Shown piece by piece: positions 34,216-45,388 of a stretch of 64,000 nucleotides of DNA (the stretch's first letter is position 1; the number at the start of each line of letters is the position of its first letter). The translations under genes and the position numbers were made by a program. Origin of the DNA: Benincasa hispida (taxonomy: Eukaryota > Streptophyta > Magnoliopsida > Cucurbitales > Cucurbitaceae); assembly GCF_009727055.1 (NCBI RefSeq), contig NC_052350.1:40844372-40908371 (forward strand), read 5' to 3'. The notes beneath the pieces were generated by a model. It ran no database searches. It saw nothing but the letters and a program-made list of their open reading frames with translations, and was not told the DNA's origin.

Positions 34216-37200
34216 TCACTGTGCCTGAGCAGCCTTGAATAGTTCACTCCATTTTTGGGGATCATTCCCTGGACCTTCCCCCTGCAAAAGTTTCAAAGCT
34301 TTACTACTTTTTGCAGAGAGAGAGAGATGCGAAGAATTGAATTGACTGGTTTGAAACGAGGATAAAAATATTTGTCAACCTGTCGATATATCTGTAAATT
34401 GAAGTATTCGACATCTATGGTATATATTCATTGATATCTCTGATATCTTTTATAAATATTTGTAAAACATAAAAAAAAAGTCATATATTTAGTCTAATAT
34501 GAATAGAATTGCTATTAATAATATCCAAGTAAACATAAGTTAATTATTCAATCTAAATAAAGTTTATAAATTTTATGACTTACAGAAATATCCATTGATA
34601 TTGATATTTTATCGATATATCTATAAGTTTAAAATCCCAATACTAACATCGACATCTATATTTTAATTCTTGGTTTGAAATGGTGTTTTAAAGTAGCTTT
34701 CTACTTTTTTGTTTTCAAAACTACTTTTAACAGCAATAATCAGATGGCTTGTAAAGCATTGAAATCATTATTCACAAGCTTTGATCTAGATTTCTCTATG
34801 AAAATACAATAAAGGGAAGCAAGAGATGATTTTTTTAAAAACGGTTATGCATTTCAAACAAGTTTTGATTTGAGCTTCTTTAAAAATAGAAAGTTTGTTT
34901 ATAAACAGTTGTAAAACAAGCCTTCATTCTCATGAACTGCAGCTAACTTTGAAGCTCACCTCAACTGAGTTAATTTCGTACGCCTGTCCTTCAGTGAAGT
35001 CGATGTCTAGAGCCTGTATGCAAGCTTCGGCAACCACAATCCTGCTAGCTTCTCCAATGAGTTTATCGCCTGAGATTCACGAGAGGAATGAAAAACGACA
35101 ACATAATTTTGATATGAATTTGATTATGGGAATGAGAATGATATGAAATGGAAATGTTCTAATTGTCACGGGAAGGTGTATTAAGAAGTGCATATATGTT
35201 TCCATACCTGCATACTCACTTTAAAACTTTTTGGATAATTCGTTTTACGTTATTTTGTTTTCTTTGCAAGCAATTAGAATCAAAGAAAAAGTATAGAATT
35301 GAGCCCATAGGATTTATAATTGGTAACTAAAATTATGGATAATGAAACCACACCAGAGGTAGCCCCACGGGTTCTTCATACCACATTCTATAGAGTGGCA
35401 ATACAAAATGTGTCATTTTTATAAATTCTATAATGTTGTACCTTGACCAAGGAGGACGGCACGCCGTTGCCCGGCTGTAGCTTTGAGCAACGTATTAAGA
35501 TCATATGAGGTGTATGGTCCATCAGTCAACCTACCAGCTCTGGAGCACACATATTTGTACATAGAAGAGAGTGAATAGACTCAATGTGGAAAAGCTATGA
35601 TACTTCTAGAAAGAAGAAGGAAAAAAATCAGCTGAAGTAAAATAAATTCATGCCAAATGGACAGACCTGATAATTGTGAACGGAAGACCTGACTCGCGAA
35701 GAAAATCCTCCCCTTGCTTTTTGTATTTGAGAACACCAAAAAGATTCATAATACTAGGAAGAAAAAAAGAGAACCAATTAGTAGACTGAAAGCAAAGTTT
35801 GTGTTTTGTACATGTTTTCTTTTAAATTTTAAATTCCACTACCGCCACCTCCAACCAAAGGAAAAAAAAAGTTAAAAACAAAAAACAAAACAAATGCAGT
35901 CACATACTTGTCTGCTTCCTATACCAAATTTTAAACACGATAACTAACGGTTGTAGTACAACCAAAGTCCCATATTAACTAGGTAAGAGAAAGATTTGTG
36001 ATATATAAGCGAGGACAACTACCTCTAATGGATGAGGCCTTTTGAGTGAAACGAAAAGTAAAGCTACGAAGGCTTACGTCCAAAGTGGAAAATTTCATAT
36101 CATTGTGAAGATATGATAGAGGGTTTGTTGTCCTTAACAATAACTAAAATTGATCTCTCCCAATTAGGGGTGTTAACATTTCGATTCGGCTCAATTTGAG
36201 TTTCAAACCAAAGCCGAACCGCCAAGAATATTGTTGAAAAGTAGAGAGCAAAACCAAACCATCCAATAAACCTGACTGAATTGCCTCGAACCGATTGACC
36301 AGTCGGGTTGGATCAAAGGCAGGCACATATCACTATGTCAGAGCGGCCCAAATGGGTTATTATTATATTGTGCCACGTGGAATTGTAGGTTTGAAGGTAA
36401 ATAATCGGAATGTAAAATACAAAAACTGCATTTCATGTGTCTTGAACACACGACAAGCAATCAAGGCCAACTCAATCACTAATGCTTAATGATACATGAT
36501 AATAATCTTAATATAAACATTATTGGTAGGTTCGGTTAGATCCAGTTTGTTATTTTGAAAACCCAAAACCGACTGAATATCATCGGTTTTCTCTAAATGC
36601 AAACTAGAATAGACAAATCGATGACGGTTTCGGCTCTTTTGTTTCCGGTTTTTCCCTTGCCCCTTACTATCTATAATGCAGATGACAATTTTTAACAGGT
36701 TTCTTTATTCCTCTACCATATAATGCTTGCTTTGTAGAATAAGCTGGCCTACCTCCAAGGCAATTCATTGAATTTGGTTACCCCTATCGATGAAACAAGA
36801 ACTACTCTCTTTACTGATCGAGGAACTGCTGAGATGAGATTTCTCACACCCTCCCAATCTACAATTATAAGGCCATGGTCAGAAAGTGCGCATAGGCATA
36901 ATTGACTGTGTGTTGGTGTGCTTATGAGTATCCGAAGATGTGCAACTTCAATTTCAATCTTGAGACGGACAAAAAAAAAAAAACGCTGATATTATATCAA
37001 TTTCAACAATGTTGTTGAAAACAGAAACAGAGATGTGCTAATGATTTGTAGGCCTAAGTTTCTAGCCAAAACACTAAGGCGTAACATCTGATATTAACAG
37101 TATAATTCTAACCTACTCTTTCAGGAGTGTTGTCCCCATCCCATCGCCTTGAAGGAAAAGCTGTCGTTCCTGTGCAGCAAATCACATGTGTGACACCCTA

Positions 37201-39640
37201 ACAGATGAAGACCAGATAAATCAAAACAGATATTTTAAATTTGTAAATAAACTACACCACCAAGCTATAATGAATTCTTTTTTTCTTTAAAAAGAAACAA
37301 CAATAAAAATTGTATCTATCAATATTCATTTCTTCTACTAAAAGAAAAAAGAAAAAGAAAATTTTTACAGGTAGAAAAAAATGTCAAACTATTTATAGAA
37401 ATAACAAAAAAAAAATATCAAACTATTAACAGAAATAACAAAAGAAAACACTGATGGATTTCTATCAACGTCTATTAGACACTGATAAACTTCTATCAGT
37501 CTCTATCAATGATAGACTTCTATCAGTTTCTATCGCTAATAGACACTGATAAACTTCTATCAGCATCTAACTCAAAAAGGCCATAGTAATTATTAAAAAT
37601 CAAGAAACAATTATGATTCAAAACCAAGAGTAATTATTCTAATCCAATCTAACTCAAAAAGGAATCTAATAAAAAAATAATAAAATAAATAATAATAATA
37701 ATAAAAATAATAAAATAATAAAAAAACAAACTAAGTTACCAAAATGAAGAAAAAAATGAAGTTTGGTGATAATGAAGGATCAGACTTGTAAGCCTAAGAT
37801 CATCATTCAGAGCCCAACTCTAGCATTCATGGGAGTGCAAGAGCAACACCCAAATTGTACGGTATAAAATTTAGGATCACTAGTTTTTCGATCCATTTAT
37901 ATCATAATTTTCAGCTTCTAGCTTCTTTTTTTCCTTTTTTTCCCCCTTTTTCTTTCTAATTTTCCATCTTCATCTTGCATTTAATTACAAGTCCAAGAAA
38001 AGGGAGGCAAGAGGGGAATCGATTGTCAAATCTTCTGCATGAAGAACCTATTAGTTGGGCCAACCATAGGATAACTTTCTAGTACCCACCACCACACCAT
38101 TGCCAACCTCCAATGTTAACTGTCACCTCATTTCTCCCAGTCACCTCTACTCTGTCCTTCCAAAAGGATATTTAACACAACCTCTCCTCTCCCTCTCCCT
38201 CTACTCTGTTTCATCTCTTAAACAGTAGGAAGGAGCTTCCCCATGAGAGGAGCTGCGGACTGATGAAGTGAACAAAAAGTACTATTTTGAGCAAGATTAT
38301 TTTGTATATAAAAGGAGTGCGAGCAGTTAAGAACTGATAATTTTATTTGGTGCAGCTGTCGGAAAGCATTGGAGTGCTCAAGAATAATCAAATGAATTCA
38401 GGAAGCTTCCTATCATAAAATCATCGGTAGAGAATTCGAAACAACATAACAAAACATGGTAAGGTAATGTAATCTAATCTGGATCACAAACCTCAAATAT
38501 AGATGGATCTAGATCTTCTGGGTTCCTTGTATCGCCTTTGCATACCTGTCAAAGTTAAAATTCTTATGTAACGACAAACTCTACATGAGAATGTGGTGAA
38601 ACTCTTAAGAACCAACATATCCTCCAGCCTACATATAGCGCAATGAATTGAAGAAACATTCTAATTTGTTATCAATAGTAAATTAGTAATTGAGATTAAA
38701 GCCAGTCAACTGATCATGCCACACCGACCTCTACTTCAATAAGAATAACCTAAAAGCTCCCAAGTCCTCTCCATGTGCCACACTCAACCAAGCGAAATGA
38801 AATATGCAATCATAAGCTTCTGACATTCTGGGCAATAACCTTGCTTCAACTAAGACAGACCGTGTTACCTGTAACAAATCTTCATCTTGTTCACCAAATA
38901 ATGTAGTTGCTTTCTCCGGGTCTCGCAGTAACAGGCGTAATTTAACATTCCGGTCAAGCAAAGCTGCTGCCACCAACTGTCCTATATAAGAAAGTGAAAC
39001 ATCAAAGCAAGAACATGAATCACCCGAAAGGAGGTCTCCTATATATCTCGCTGATTACTCATCAACAGGATATTCTCCCAACATGCAATAATTAGTCAGT
39101 ATTTTTTTTTTTTTTTTTTTTGCTGAAATAATCAATCAGACTAAGAATTCGAAACTTCATCAAAATTACCAGTACCTATTCCATTAAGAACTACAACCAA
39201 GACACTCAATTTTAAGAGATTTATAACGAGCTTACAATAAAAATAATTAGTTTATACTGCCTGATTCAGTTAAGTTAATTATTCATCATATACGTCCATA
39301 TAAATTCAACGGAGAGCTGCAGAGAATAATACAGATAGAACCTACCGACGCCGCCGGAACCGCCGACGACGAGGACGAGTTTAGAAGAAGCAACAGGATC
39401 AGTTTTCCTGTCGCGGATCGCTTCTGAACTCGGAGACTGAACCACCTCCTGATTGATTGCACGAATAGCTGGGGATTGTAATCTGCAGCTTGAAATGCTC
39501 TTGCGGAATTGATTCTCGAACGATGAATATGAACACAGCGGCGCAAGGCCGAAGAGAGGAACAGATTGGGATGTTTTATGAAAATCGCTTGCTGGAAGAG
39601 GAAAATGAGGGATGAATGAGAGAGAGAGCTTGGCAGCCAT
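34216..39640 (-). CDS. Plastid-type NAD(P)-binding Rossmann-fold protein (At1g72640-like), 9 exons
   Basis: Exons on the minus strand: 39640-39346, 38981-38869, 38545-38492, 37197-37113, 36858-36753, 35753-35667, 35539-35442, 35069-34960, 34281-34216. All junctions are GT-AG and the frame is open for 337 aa. Residues 1-80 are Ser-rich without domain features, consistent with a plastid transit peptide. LVLVVGGSGGVG (88-99) is the glycine-rich dinucleotide-binding loop. It is followed by VTHVICCTGTTAFP (156-169), RVVLVSS (200-206), a FTIIRAGRLTDGPYTSY region and a C-terminal NDPQKWSELFK. This is an atypical short-chain dehydrogenase/NmrA-type layout. I recall the Arabidopsis homologue as At1g72640; substrate and reaction are unknown. 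The start is the ATG at 39640; a longer frame upstream begins only with TTG. Confidence 0.9.
34282..34959. repeat. Intron 8 of the Rossmann gene with dispersed AT-rich repeat
   Basis: 34375-34690 repeats TCGATATATCT, GATATTTTATCGATATATC and ACATCGACATCTAT-like words, suggesting a dispersed repeat. A GA-rich run (GAGAGAGAGAG) lies at 34314-34326. No gene is seen. Confidence 0.4.
36157..36674. mobile_element. hAT-like MITE in intron 5 of the Rossmann gene
   Basis: The element at 36165-36666 has left end TAGGGGTGTTAAC and right end (reverse complement) TAAGGGGCAAGGG. The subterminal sequence is rich in ATTCGGCTC, GGTTCGGTT and CGGTTTTCGGTT-like motifs. The flanking 8-mers CTCCCAAT and CTATCTAT agree at five positions. 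There is no ORF of note. It resembles 18339-18734 in design. Confidence 0.55.
37445..37730. repeat. TATCAGTGATAGAC-type minisatellite and AAT-rich microsatellite in intron 3 of the Rossmann gene
   Basis: 37445-37570 alternates CTTCTATCAG, GTCTATTAGACACTGATAAA and CAATGATAGACTTCTATCAG, each a variant of TATCAGTGATAGA in one or other orientation. 37674-37725 is an AAT/AAAT microsatellite. A lone related word (ACTATCAGTGATAGTCTATT) occurs at about 39922, outside the gene. Confidence 0.65.
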
Positions 39641-40199
39641 TGATGAGACTTGCAAGAGGAAGAGTGAAGAAGAAACTGATTATTATCCTACAGATTTTTT
39701 TCTTACAAATCTTTTGCATTCTGTTTTATTATTTTACTGAAATCTCCATGGATGAGTTTGTATTCTGAATTGGATTGCAAAGTGAAAATTAAATTATTAA
39801 ATCATATTTGAAACTGATTTTTATAAATAATGATTTTAGTGAAAAATATATATATTTTTAGGACTGATTTTAAATATAAAAAATAAATCAAAATATTTAT
39901 AAAATATAATAAAATTTTAAGACTATCAGTGATAGTCTATTATTGATAATTCTAAAATTTTAGAATATTTTGTAAATATTTTCAACATTTTACCATTTGA
40001 AATAATTTTCCTATTTTTTATAGAGTGATTATGATTTATTAAAAAAATAGTTTTTATACAATTATTTTAGGTAATAATCATTTTAGTTTTTAAGGCTATA
40101 GTAATTATTAAAATTATTTTTTGTGTATATAGAAACATGGAGTATGAATTTAAGTACAACCTATTGCTCTTTCAAAAATCAAACCAAACTTTGAAACTT
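39641..40199. other. Upstream region of the Rossmann gene
   Basis: A 5' leader and promoter are expected here on the minus strand. The sequence is AT-rich with no clear TATA box that can be singled out. A TATCAGTGATAG word lies at about 39922. No gene is seen. Confidence 0.4.
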
Positions 40200-40458
40200 A
40201 AGGCTCGTTTGTTAATTATTTTATTTTTTGTTTTGAATATTAAGTTTATAAACATTTATTTGCTTTTTTACCAATGTTATCAAAACCAAGTCAAGTTTTG
40301 AAAACTTAAAAAAAAAAAAAAAAACTTTTAAAAATTTGTTCATGTTGTTGGAATTAGACAAAGATTCAACTCTTTTACTTAAGAAAACAAACCATGGTAA
40401 GAAATTAGGAGAAAATATATTAATTTTGAATACCGAATGTTTACGAAACGGAGCCCAA
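40200..40458. mobile_element. MITE-like element with GGCTCGTTT / AAACGGAGCC ends
   Basis: It starts GGCTCGTTTGTTAATTATTTT and ends ATGTTTACGAAACGGAGCC, whose reverse complement GGCTCCGTTTCGTAAAC matches the start imperfectly. The interior (TTAAGTTTATAAACATTTATT, then a TAAGAAATTAGGAGAAAATAT-like part) matches the two copies left of HY2. There is no coding capacity. Confidence 0.6.
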
Positions 40459-41038
40459 AAATATTATATTTTTAAAAAGATAATTTTTGGAATTTAAAAT
40501 TTGGTTAAGTATTCAACTATTGTATTTAAGAAAAATACAAATCATTGTAAGAAATATAGTCGATAGAAAATATGCTAAATTTTAAAAATAAATATAAAAG
40601 AATATAAAAGGTCTTAGTTCTTGGTTTTTTTTTTTTTTTTTTTTGATTTTTGTTTTTAATGAAAAAAATTTAATTTTGACCTAAAATTTATCTATCAATT
40701 TAGATCTTAAACTTTCAATTTCATTCCACTCAATTATTTCAAGTGTTGCAATTTTTACTTAATAATTAATTTATTGTTTTTTTATGCCATGTATGGTAGC
40801 AGCAGATAGTGCAAAGGAAAATTTTTCCTCTTTTCAAAATGTTGTTGGGCTAAAAAAATGAACACCAATGAAGCCCAAATGTTCTTCCCTACTGAGCTGA
40901 TCCAAGAAAAAAAAAAAAAAAGATATGGGGTAGTTATCATGTGTGAACTTGAATTGGCCACATTGCTCACCAATCTAACATGCACTAAATGACTTTCCTT
41001 CCCTTTTCTCTTTCAATTTTTATTTTGACATAAAACAT
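40459..41038. other. AT-rich region without recognisable gene
   Basis: Low-complexity AT-rich DNA with a poly-T run at about 40626-40645 and a poly-A run near 40910. A minus ORF of 67 codons (40782-40985) has no start context or motif worth calling. Confidence 0.5.
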
Positions 41039-41059
41039 CAAAATTAGGGGAAAACACTT

Positions 41060-41464
41060 TGATCTCTCTCTCATATACTTCTTTTAGGCAGATGAGTTCA
41101 TAATTGACAGGAGAAGAGAATGACAAATACAGTGATATATAGTGGTTCGATGTTTTCACCTACATCCACTTCTTCAATAATCTTCAAGCTTCATTTAACT
41201 TCAAGATTACAATCACTATAAAACTGAGATAAGTTCTTTACAACTCCCTTTCAGTTTTTGTTTTTCTCTATTTCGATATACATTTTTCACACACAGAAAA
41301 AGATATCATTTCTCTATACATTTCTTAATTGCTTTTTCTTTTTATTATAGATGAGATAAAAGAACAGCTGAGTAAACTTGTTGTAACTGTTTAATAGTCA
41401 CTAACTAATTTCTGTTTTATCTGTTTTGACAAGTAGCTGGAGATTTTGGTTTAACTTCATAACA
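41060..41464 (-). mobile_element. 3' LTR of Copia element E
   Basis: A ~405-bp LTR starting TGTTATGAAGTTAAACC at 41464 (minus). It matches the 5' LTR at ~44800-45247 along its length, including GATTTTGGT, ACACACAGAAAAA and CACCTACATCCACTTCTTCAAT blocks. A purine tract AAGAGGGAAATT (minus, 41465-41476) directly precedes it. The far end near 41060 is uncertain. A CAAAA at 41039-41043 matches CAAAA at 45248-45252 and could be the target duplication, which would extend the LTR slightly. Confidence 0.8.
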
Positions 41465-41499
41465 AATTTCCCTCTTGAAGCAAAATCTCATAATATATA

Positions 41500-42750
41500 G
41501 CTATTTCTTTTTTATGAATCTACTACTTTAAGTAGATTTAGGCAGCAATCAAACTTAGGTCTAGGTAGAGCTTTAGTTAGAAAATCAGCTGCATTCTCTT
41601 CTATTTTACATCTATGTATTTTGTCCTATTATGATATTGTTGATTCTTTGTAAGATGTATTGCACTCTAGTTGTCACAAAATAGCTCAATTGAATCTTGT
41701 TTGTAGCCTAGCTCACTTATTATGCCTTGTAGCCAAATTGCTCCTTTAACTACTTCAGACACTACTATAAATTCTGCTTCAGTAGTTGACAAGGCAACTA
41801 CTAATTTTAGATTAGACTTCCAACATATTAGGTCTTCCCCTAGTATAATAGAGTAACAAGTTAAGGATCTCCTCTTATCACTGTCCCCTATAAAATCTGT
41901 ATCAACATACCCTTTTAGAAGTAGCTTAGGTATTAGGAGTTGTGTAGAAGAACCCTCGTTCATTATCCCTACTAAATATCGAAATACCCATTTAGTAGCT
42001 TTCCAATGGTTCTTGCCAGTCTTTCCCACATACCTATTGACCGAGCTTGAGCTATAAGTTAGGTCTGGCCTTATGTATACCATTAGGTACATCAAGCTTC
42101 CTATGGTAAAGTAAGGAACATTGGATATAGCTTGTCTCTCAGCTGGTTCTTTAGGAAATTCTTTGGCAGATAATTTGAATTGTTGTCCCATAAGAGTTGT
42201 TATTGATTTAACATTAGCCATATTGAACATGTTTAGCACCTTTTGAGTGTATTGTCTCTATGATAAGAAAAGTTCATTTTTACTTTTTTGCCTTGTGGTC
42301 TCCATCCTTAGGATCCTTTTAGTTGGCCCTAGGTCCTTCATCTTAAACTCAACACTTAGTCGGTCTTTGATCTCATTTAATTTAGTCAAGTCTTTCCCTG
42401 GAAAAAATATATCATTTACATATAACAAGTAGATTACACTACCATCACTAAGGGTTTTGTAAGAGCCACAAAGGTCATATAGGCTTCTAACAAAGTTGAT
42501 TTGGCTGATAAAGTCATCAAACCTCTTATGCCAGCATCTAGGTGATTGCTTGAACTCACATAAAAATCTTTTCAACTTGCAAACTAGGTCTGTCATCCCT
42601 TGAATTTCAAAACCTTTAGGATGTTCCATGTAGAGTTCCTCTTCTAAGTTTCCATGTAGAAAAGTTGTAATGACATCCATCTGCTTTAGCTCAAGGTCTT
42701 CACATACCACAATAGCTAGGAGAACTCTAATTGATGTGTGTTTTATCACT
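41500..42750 (-). pseudogene. Copia element E: reverse transcriptase and RNase H
   Basis: Two long minus frames. 42258-42749 has the RT segment QMDVITTFLHGNLEEELYM, MEHPKGF, a CEFKQSPRCWHKRFD block and VIYLLYVNDIFFPG, where the catalytic Y-V-D-D is changed to Y-V-N-D. 41667-42239 has FTIGSLMYLMVYIRPDLTYSSS, KWVFRYLVG, YVDTDFIGDSDKRRSLT and an ALSTTEAEFI RNase H segment. A single stop at the RT/RNase H border joins the two, and further decay follows to ~41520. The changed catalytic box means the element cannot reverse-transcribe. Confidence 0.92.
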
Positions 42751-44600
42751 GGAGAGAAAAATTATGTATAATCAACCTCTTCCTTTTGTTCAAAACCTTC
42801 GGAAATTAGCCCGACTTTATATTTCACTTCTTTATTGTTCTCCCTTGTAAATTTCTTATAGATCCACTTGCAAGGAATGATGCTCTTGTCAAGTGGTTTA
42901 TCAACCAGGACCTATGTTTCATTATTATAAAGGGAGACAATCTCATTCTTTAAACTTACTAGTCACTGATCTTTTTCATCATTGTTTAGGGCCTCTTCAA
43001 AACTGTTGGGTTCTTCATTGTCATCTTCTATTAAGTAGTAAGAAATGAAATTAGCTCTTGCAAATCTAGAGGGGAGTCTGGTAGCTCTTTTTTCTCTGTC
43101 TCTTGAAAAAAAGTAATCATCTAGGCTTTTAGGTTGTCTTTCTATTCTGTTTTCAAAAGTGCTAGGGGCATTTGAAGGCTGTGAATGATTATCTGTTGTA
43201 ACTGAGTTCTCAAGTCTAGGATGGACTTTAATATATGAGCTAGTATAGGGTTCAAACTGATTTTCTTGAGTTGGTTGCTTCACTATTTCAAAGTCTATAT
43301 AAGACTCATCTTCCTTGAAAGTTACATCTCTATTGATTAGACTTCTATTAGAACTGAAATTTCAGAATTTGAAGCCTTTTACTCCTTCAAGATACCTTAT
43401 GAACATACATTTCAAAGCTCTAAGTTCCACCTTACTTTTCTTAGTATGAACATAGGAAATGCATCCAAAAGGCTTTAGATTTGATAGATCAGGGGATTTT
43501 CCTCTCCATTTCTCTTCAGAAGTTTTCATGTCAATAGAAACACTAGGACTTATATTAATTGTGTAAGTTGTTGTAGCAAGAGCTTCTACCTAAAATTCTT
43601 CTGAAATTCTAGCTTCTGATAGCATACATCTAACCCTTTCCATCAACGTTCTATTCATTCTCTATTCAACTCCATTTTATTGAGGGGTATAGACTACTGT
43701 TCTGTGATAGGTTATTCCACACTTATCATAAAAAGAGTTAAAATTATTCCCTAGAAACTCTAGGCCATTATCAGTTTTGAGAAATTTAATTCTTCTATCA
43801 ATCTAAGTTTCAACTTTAGTCTTTCAAATTTTAAAGCATTCAAAGGTTTGATCTTTAGATTTAAGCAAGTGTGTCCATACCTTTCTAGAGTAATCATCTA
43901 TAAGGGATAGAAAATACTTGGAGCCTCCCCATGAAAGAGTTTTAGCAGGACCCCATAGGTCTCCATGGATATAGTCAATGATGCCCTTGGTAGTGTGAAC
44001 TCCTTTTGTGAACTTCATTCTCTTGGATTTTCATAACACAATGTTCAAAAGTTGAGTCTTTTAGTGCCTCTAGTCTGAATCAACCTTACTTCATGAGTTC
44101 ATTCAAGCCTCTTTCACTAATGTGTGAAAGTCTTCGATGCTACAACTCAAGCTCACTATTCTTCTCTATTTCTGACAGTAGAGCATACTTAGGTTGGTTA
44201 TCTTCTCAACAACATATAGGCCATAAATTTTCTTCCCAACAAGGATTGTCCTCCCATGTTTTTCTATCTTCAAAGCATCTCTTTCACCAGTGAGTGTACA
44301 ACCCTAGTCATCAAGTATTCCCAAGGAAATGAGATTTCTCTTGAACTTTTGAACATACCTAACATCCATCAATAGGATTCTACTATCTGTAAGTTTTAGT
44401 AACACTGAGCCTTTTCGAATGATTTCATACTCATTGTTATTACCCATTTAAACTGAGTCTCCTTCCTCTGATTTGTAATCAACAAACCAGCTCTTCTTGG
44501 AATTCATGTGATAGGTACCAACTGAGTCTAAAATCCAGACTCCCTCATCGATTTCAAAGTCCAAGGCCTTTTTGTTTGCAGCAGCAAATACTTCATTGTA
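42751..44600 (-). pseudogene. Copia element E: protease, GAG-pre-integrase and integrase
   Basis: Read from 44600 down: WILDSVGTYHMNSKKSWF (protease active site, Asp-Ser-Val in place of Asp-Ser-Gly), KFKRNLISLG, HRRLSHISERGLNEL (GAG-pre-integrase zinc region), IIDYIHGDLWGPAKT, LIDDYSRKVW, FLKTDNGLEFLGNNF and TPQ-NGVE (integrase D, D, E segments). A SISVDMKTSEE...GCISYVHTKKSK block and a linker (42963-43283) rich in Ser/Glu/Arg follow. About ten stops or shifts interrupt it, yet order and spacing are intact, so decay is by point changes. Confidence 0.9.
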
Positions 44601-44800
44601 CTCATATAAGCTTCATTACCAATAAGCCCTTAATGTCTACCATGTTCCCTTGATTTCTTTGATTCATCTCTTTTGTATTCTTCATTTTTGCTTGAATCCT
44701 CTCTACCATATGGTTTAAATCTTATGTTATCATCTCTTATGTGATGTTTCCCCCTCTCTCTCTATCTATCTATCTATCTCTCTCTCTCTCTCTCTATCTC
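44601..44800 (-). pseudogene. Copia element E: remnant between 5' LTR and protease (gag deleted), with microsatellite
   Basis: Only ~200 bp separates the 5' LTR from the protease, so nearly all of gag and the primer binding site are missing. What is left reads a charged NEEYKRDESKKSREHG tail on the minus strand. At 44752-44803 a (CT)n/(CTAT)n microsatellite lies at the LTR edge. Confidence 0.75.
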
Positions 44801-45247
44801 TCGTATACTTCTTTTGGGCAGAAGAGTTTGAATGGAAATCTTTGATCCAAACGTGAGAAAAACAAGATTGCAAGAAAAGAATCGAAAGGAGAAGACAAAG
44901 ATGAATACAGTGATGTACAGTGCTTCGATGTTTTCACCTACATCCACTTCTTCAATGATCTCCAAGCTTCATTCAACTTCAAGATTACAATCACCAAAAA
45001 AACTAAGATAAGTCCTTCTTCACAGCTCCCTCTCAATTTCTATTTTTCTCTACTTCGATATATAGTCTTCACACACAGAAAAATATATTATTTTTCTATA
45101 CATTTCTTGCTTGCTTTTTCTTTTTATTACGATGAGATAAAAAAAAACAGTTGAGTAAACTTGTCGTAACTATTTAATAGTCACTAACTAATTTCTATTT
45201 TATTTGTTTTGACAGGTAGCTGGAGATTTTGGTTCAACTTCATAACA
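44800..45247 (-). mobile_element. 5' LTR of Copia element E
   Basis: It starts TGTTATGAAGTTGAACC at 45247 (minus) and matches the 3' LTR at 41060-41464. The 3' end runs into the CT-rich microsatellite, which blurs the boundary. No primer site is visible beyond it. Confidence 0.8.
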
Positions 45248-45388
45248 CAAAATAAGAAATCAAAATTGATAAATAAGATGCATACTAAGTTGCACTCATT
45301 TTTCTATATCTCATACAATTGTTTAATTATAGAAAGTGATGTGGACAAAGGAGAGTTTTTTTATAAAAGGATCAATCAATGTACATAA

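Noticed and set aside
39641..39655. Longer N-terminus for the Rossmann gene starting upstream of 39640
   Set aside because: The upstream codon is TTG, not ATG. The ATG at 39640 is the first AUG and begins a plausible transit peptide.
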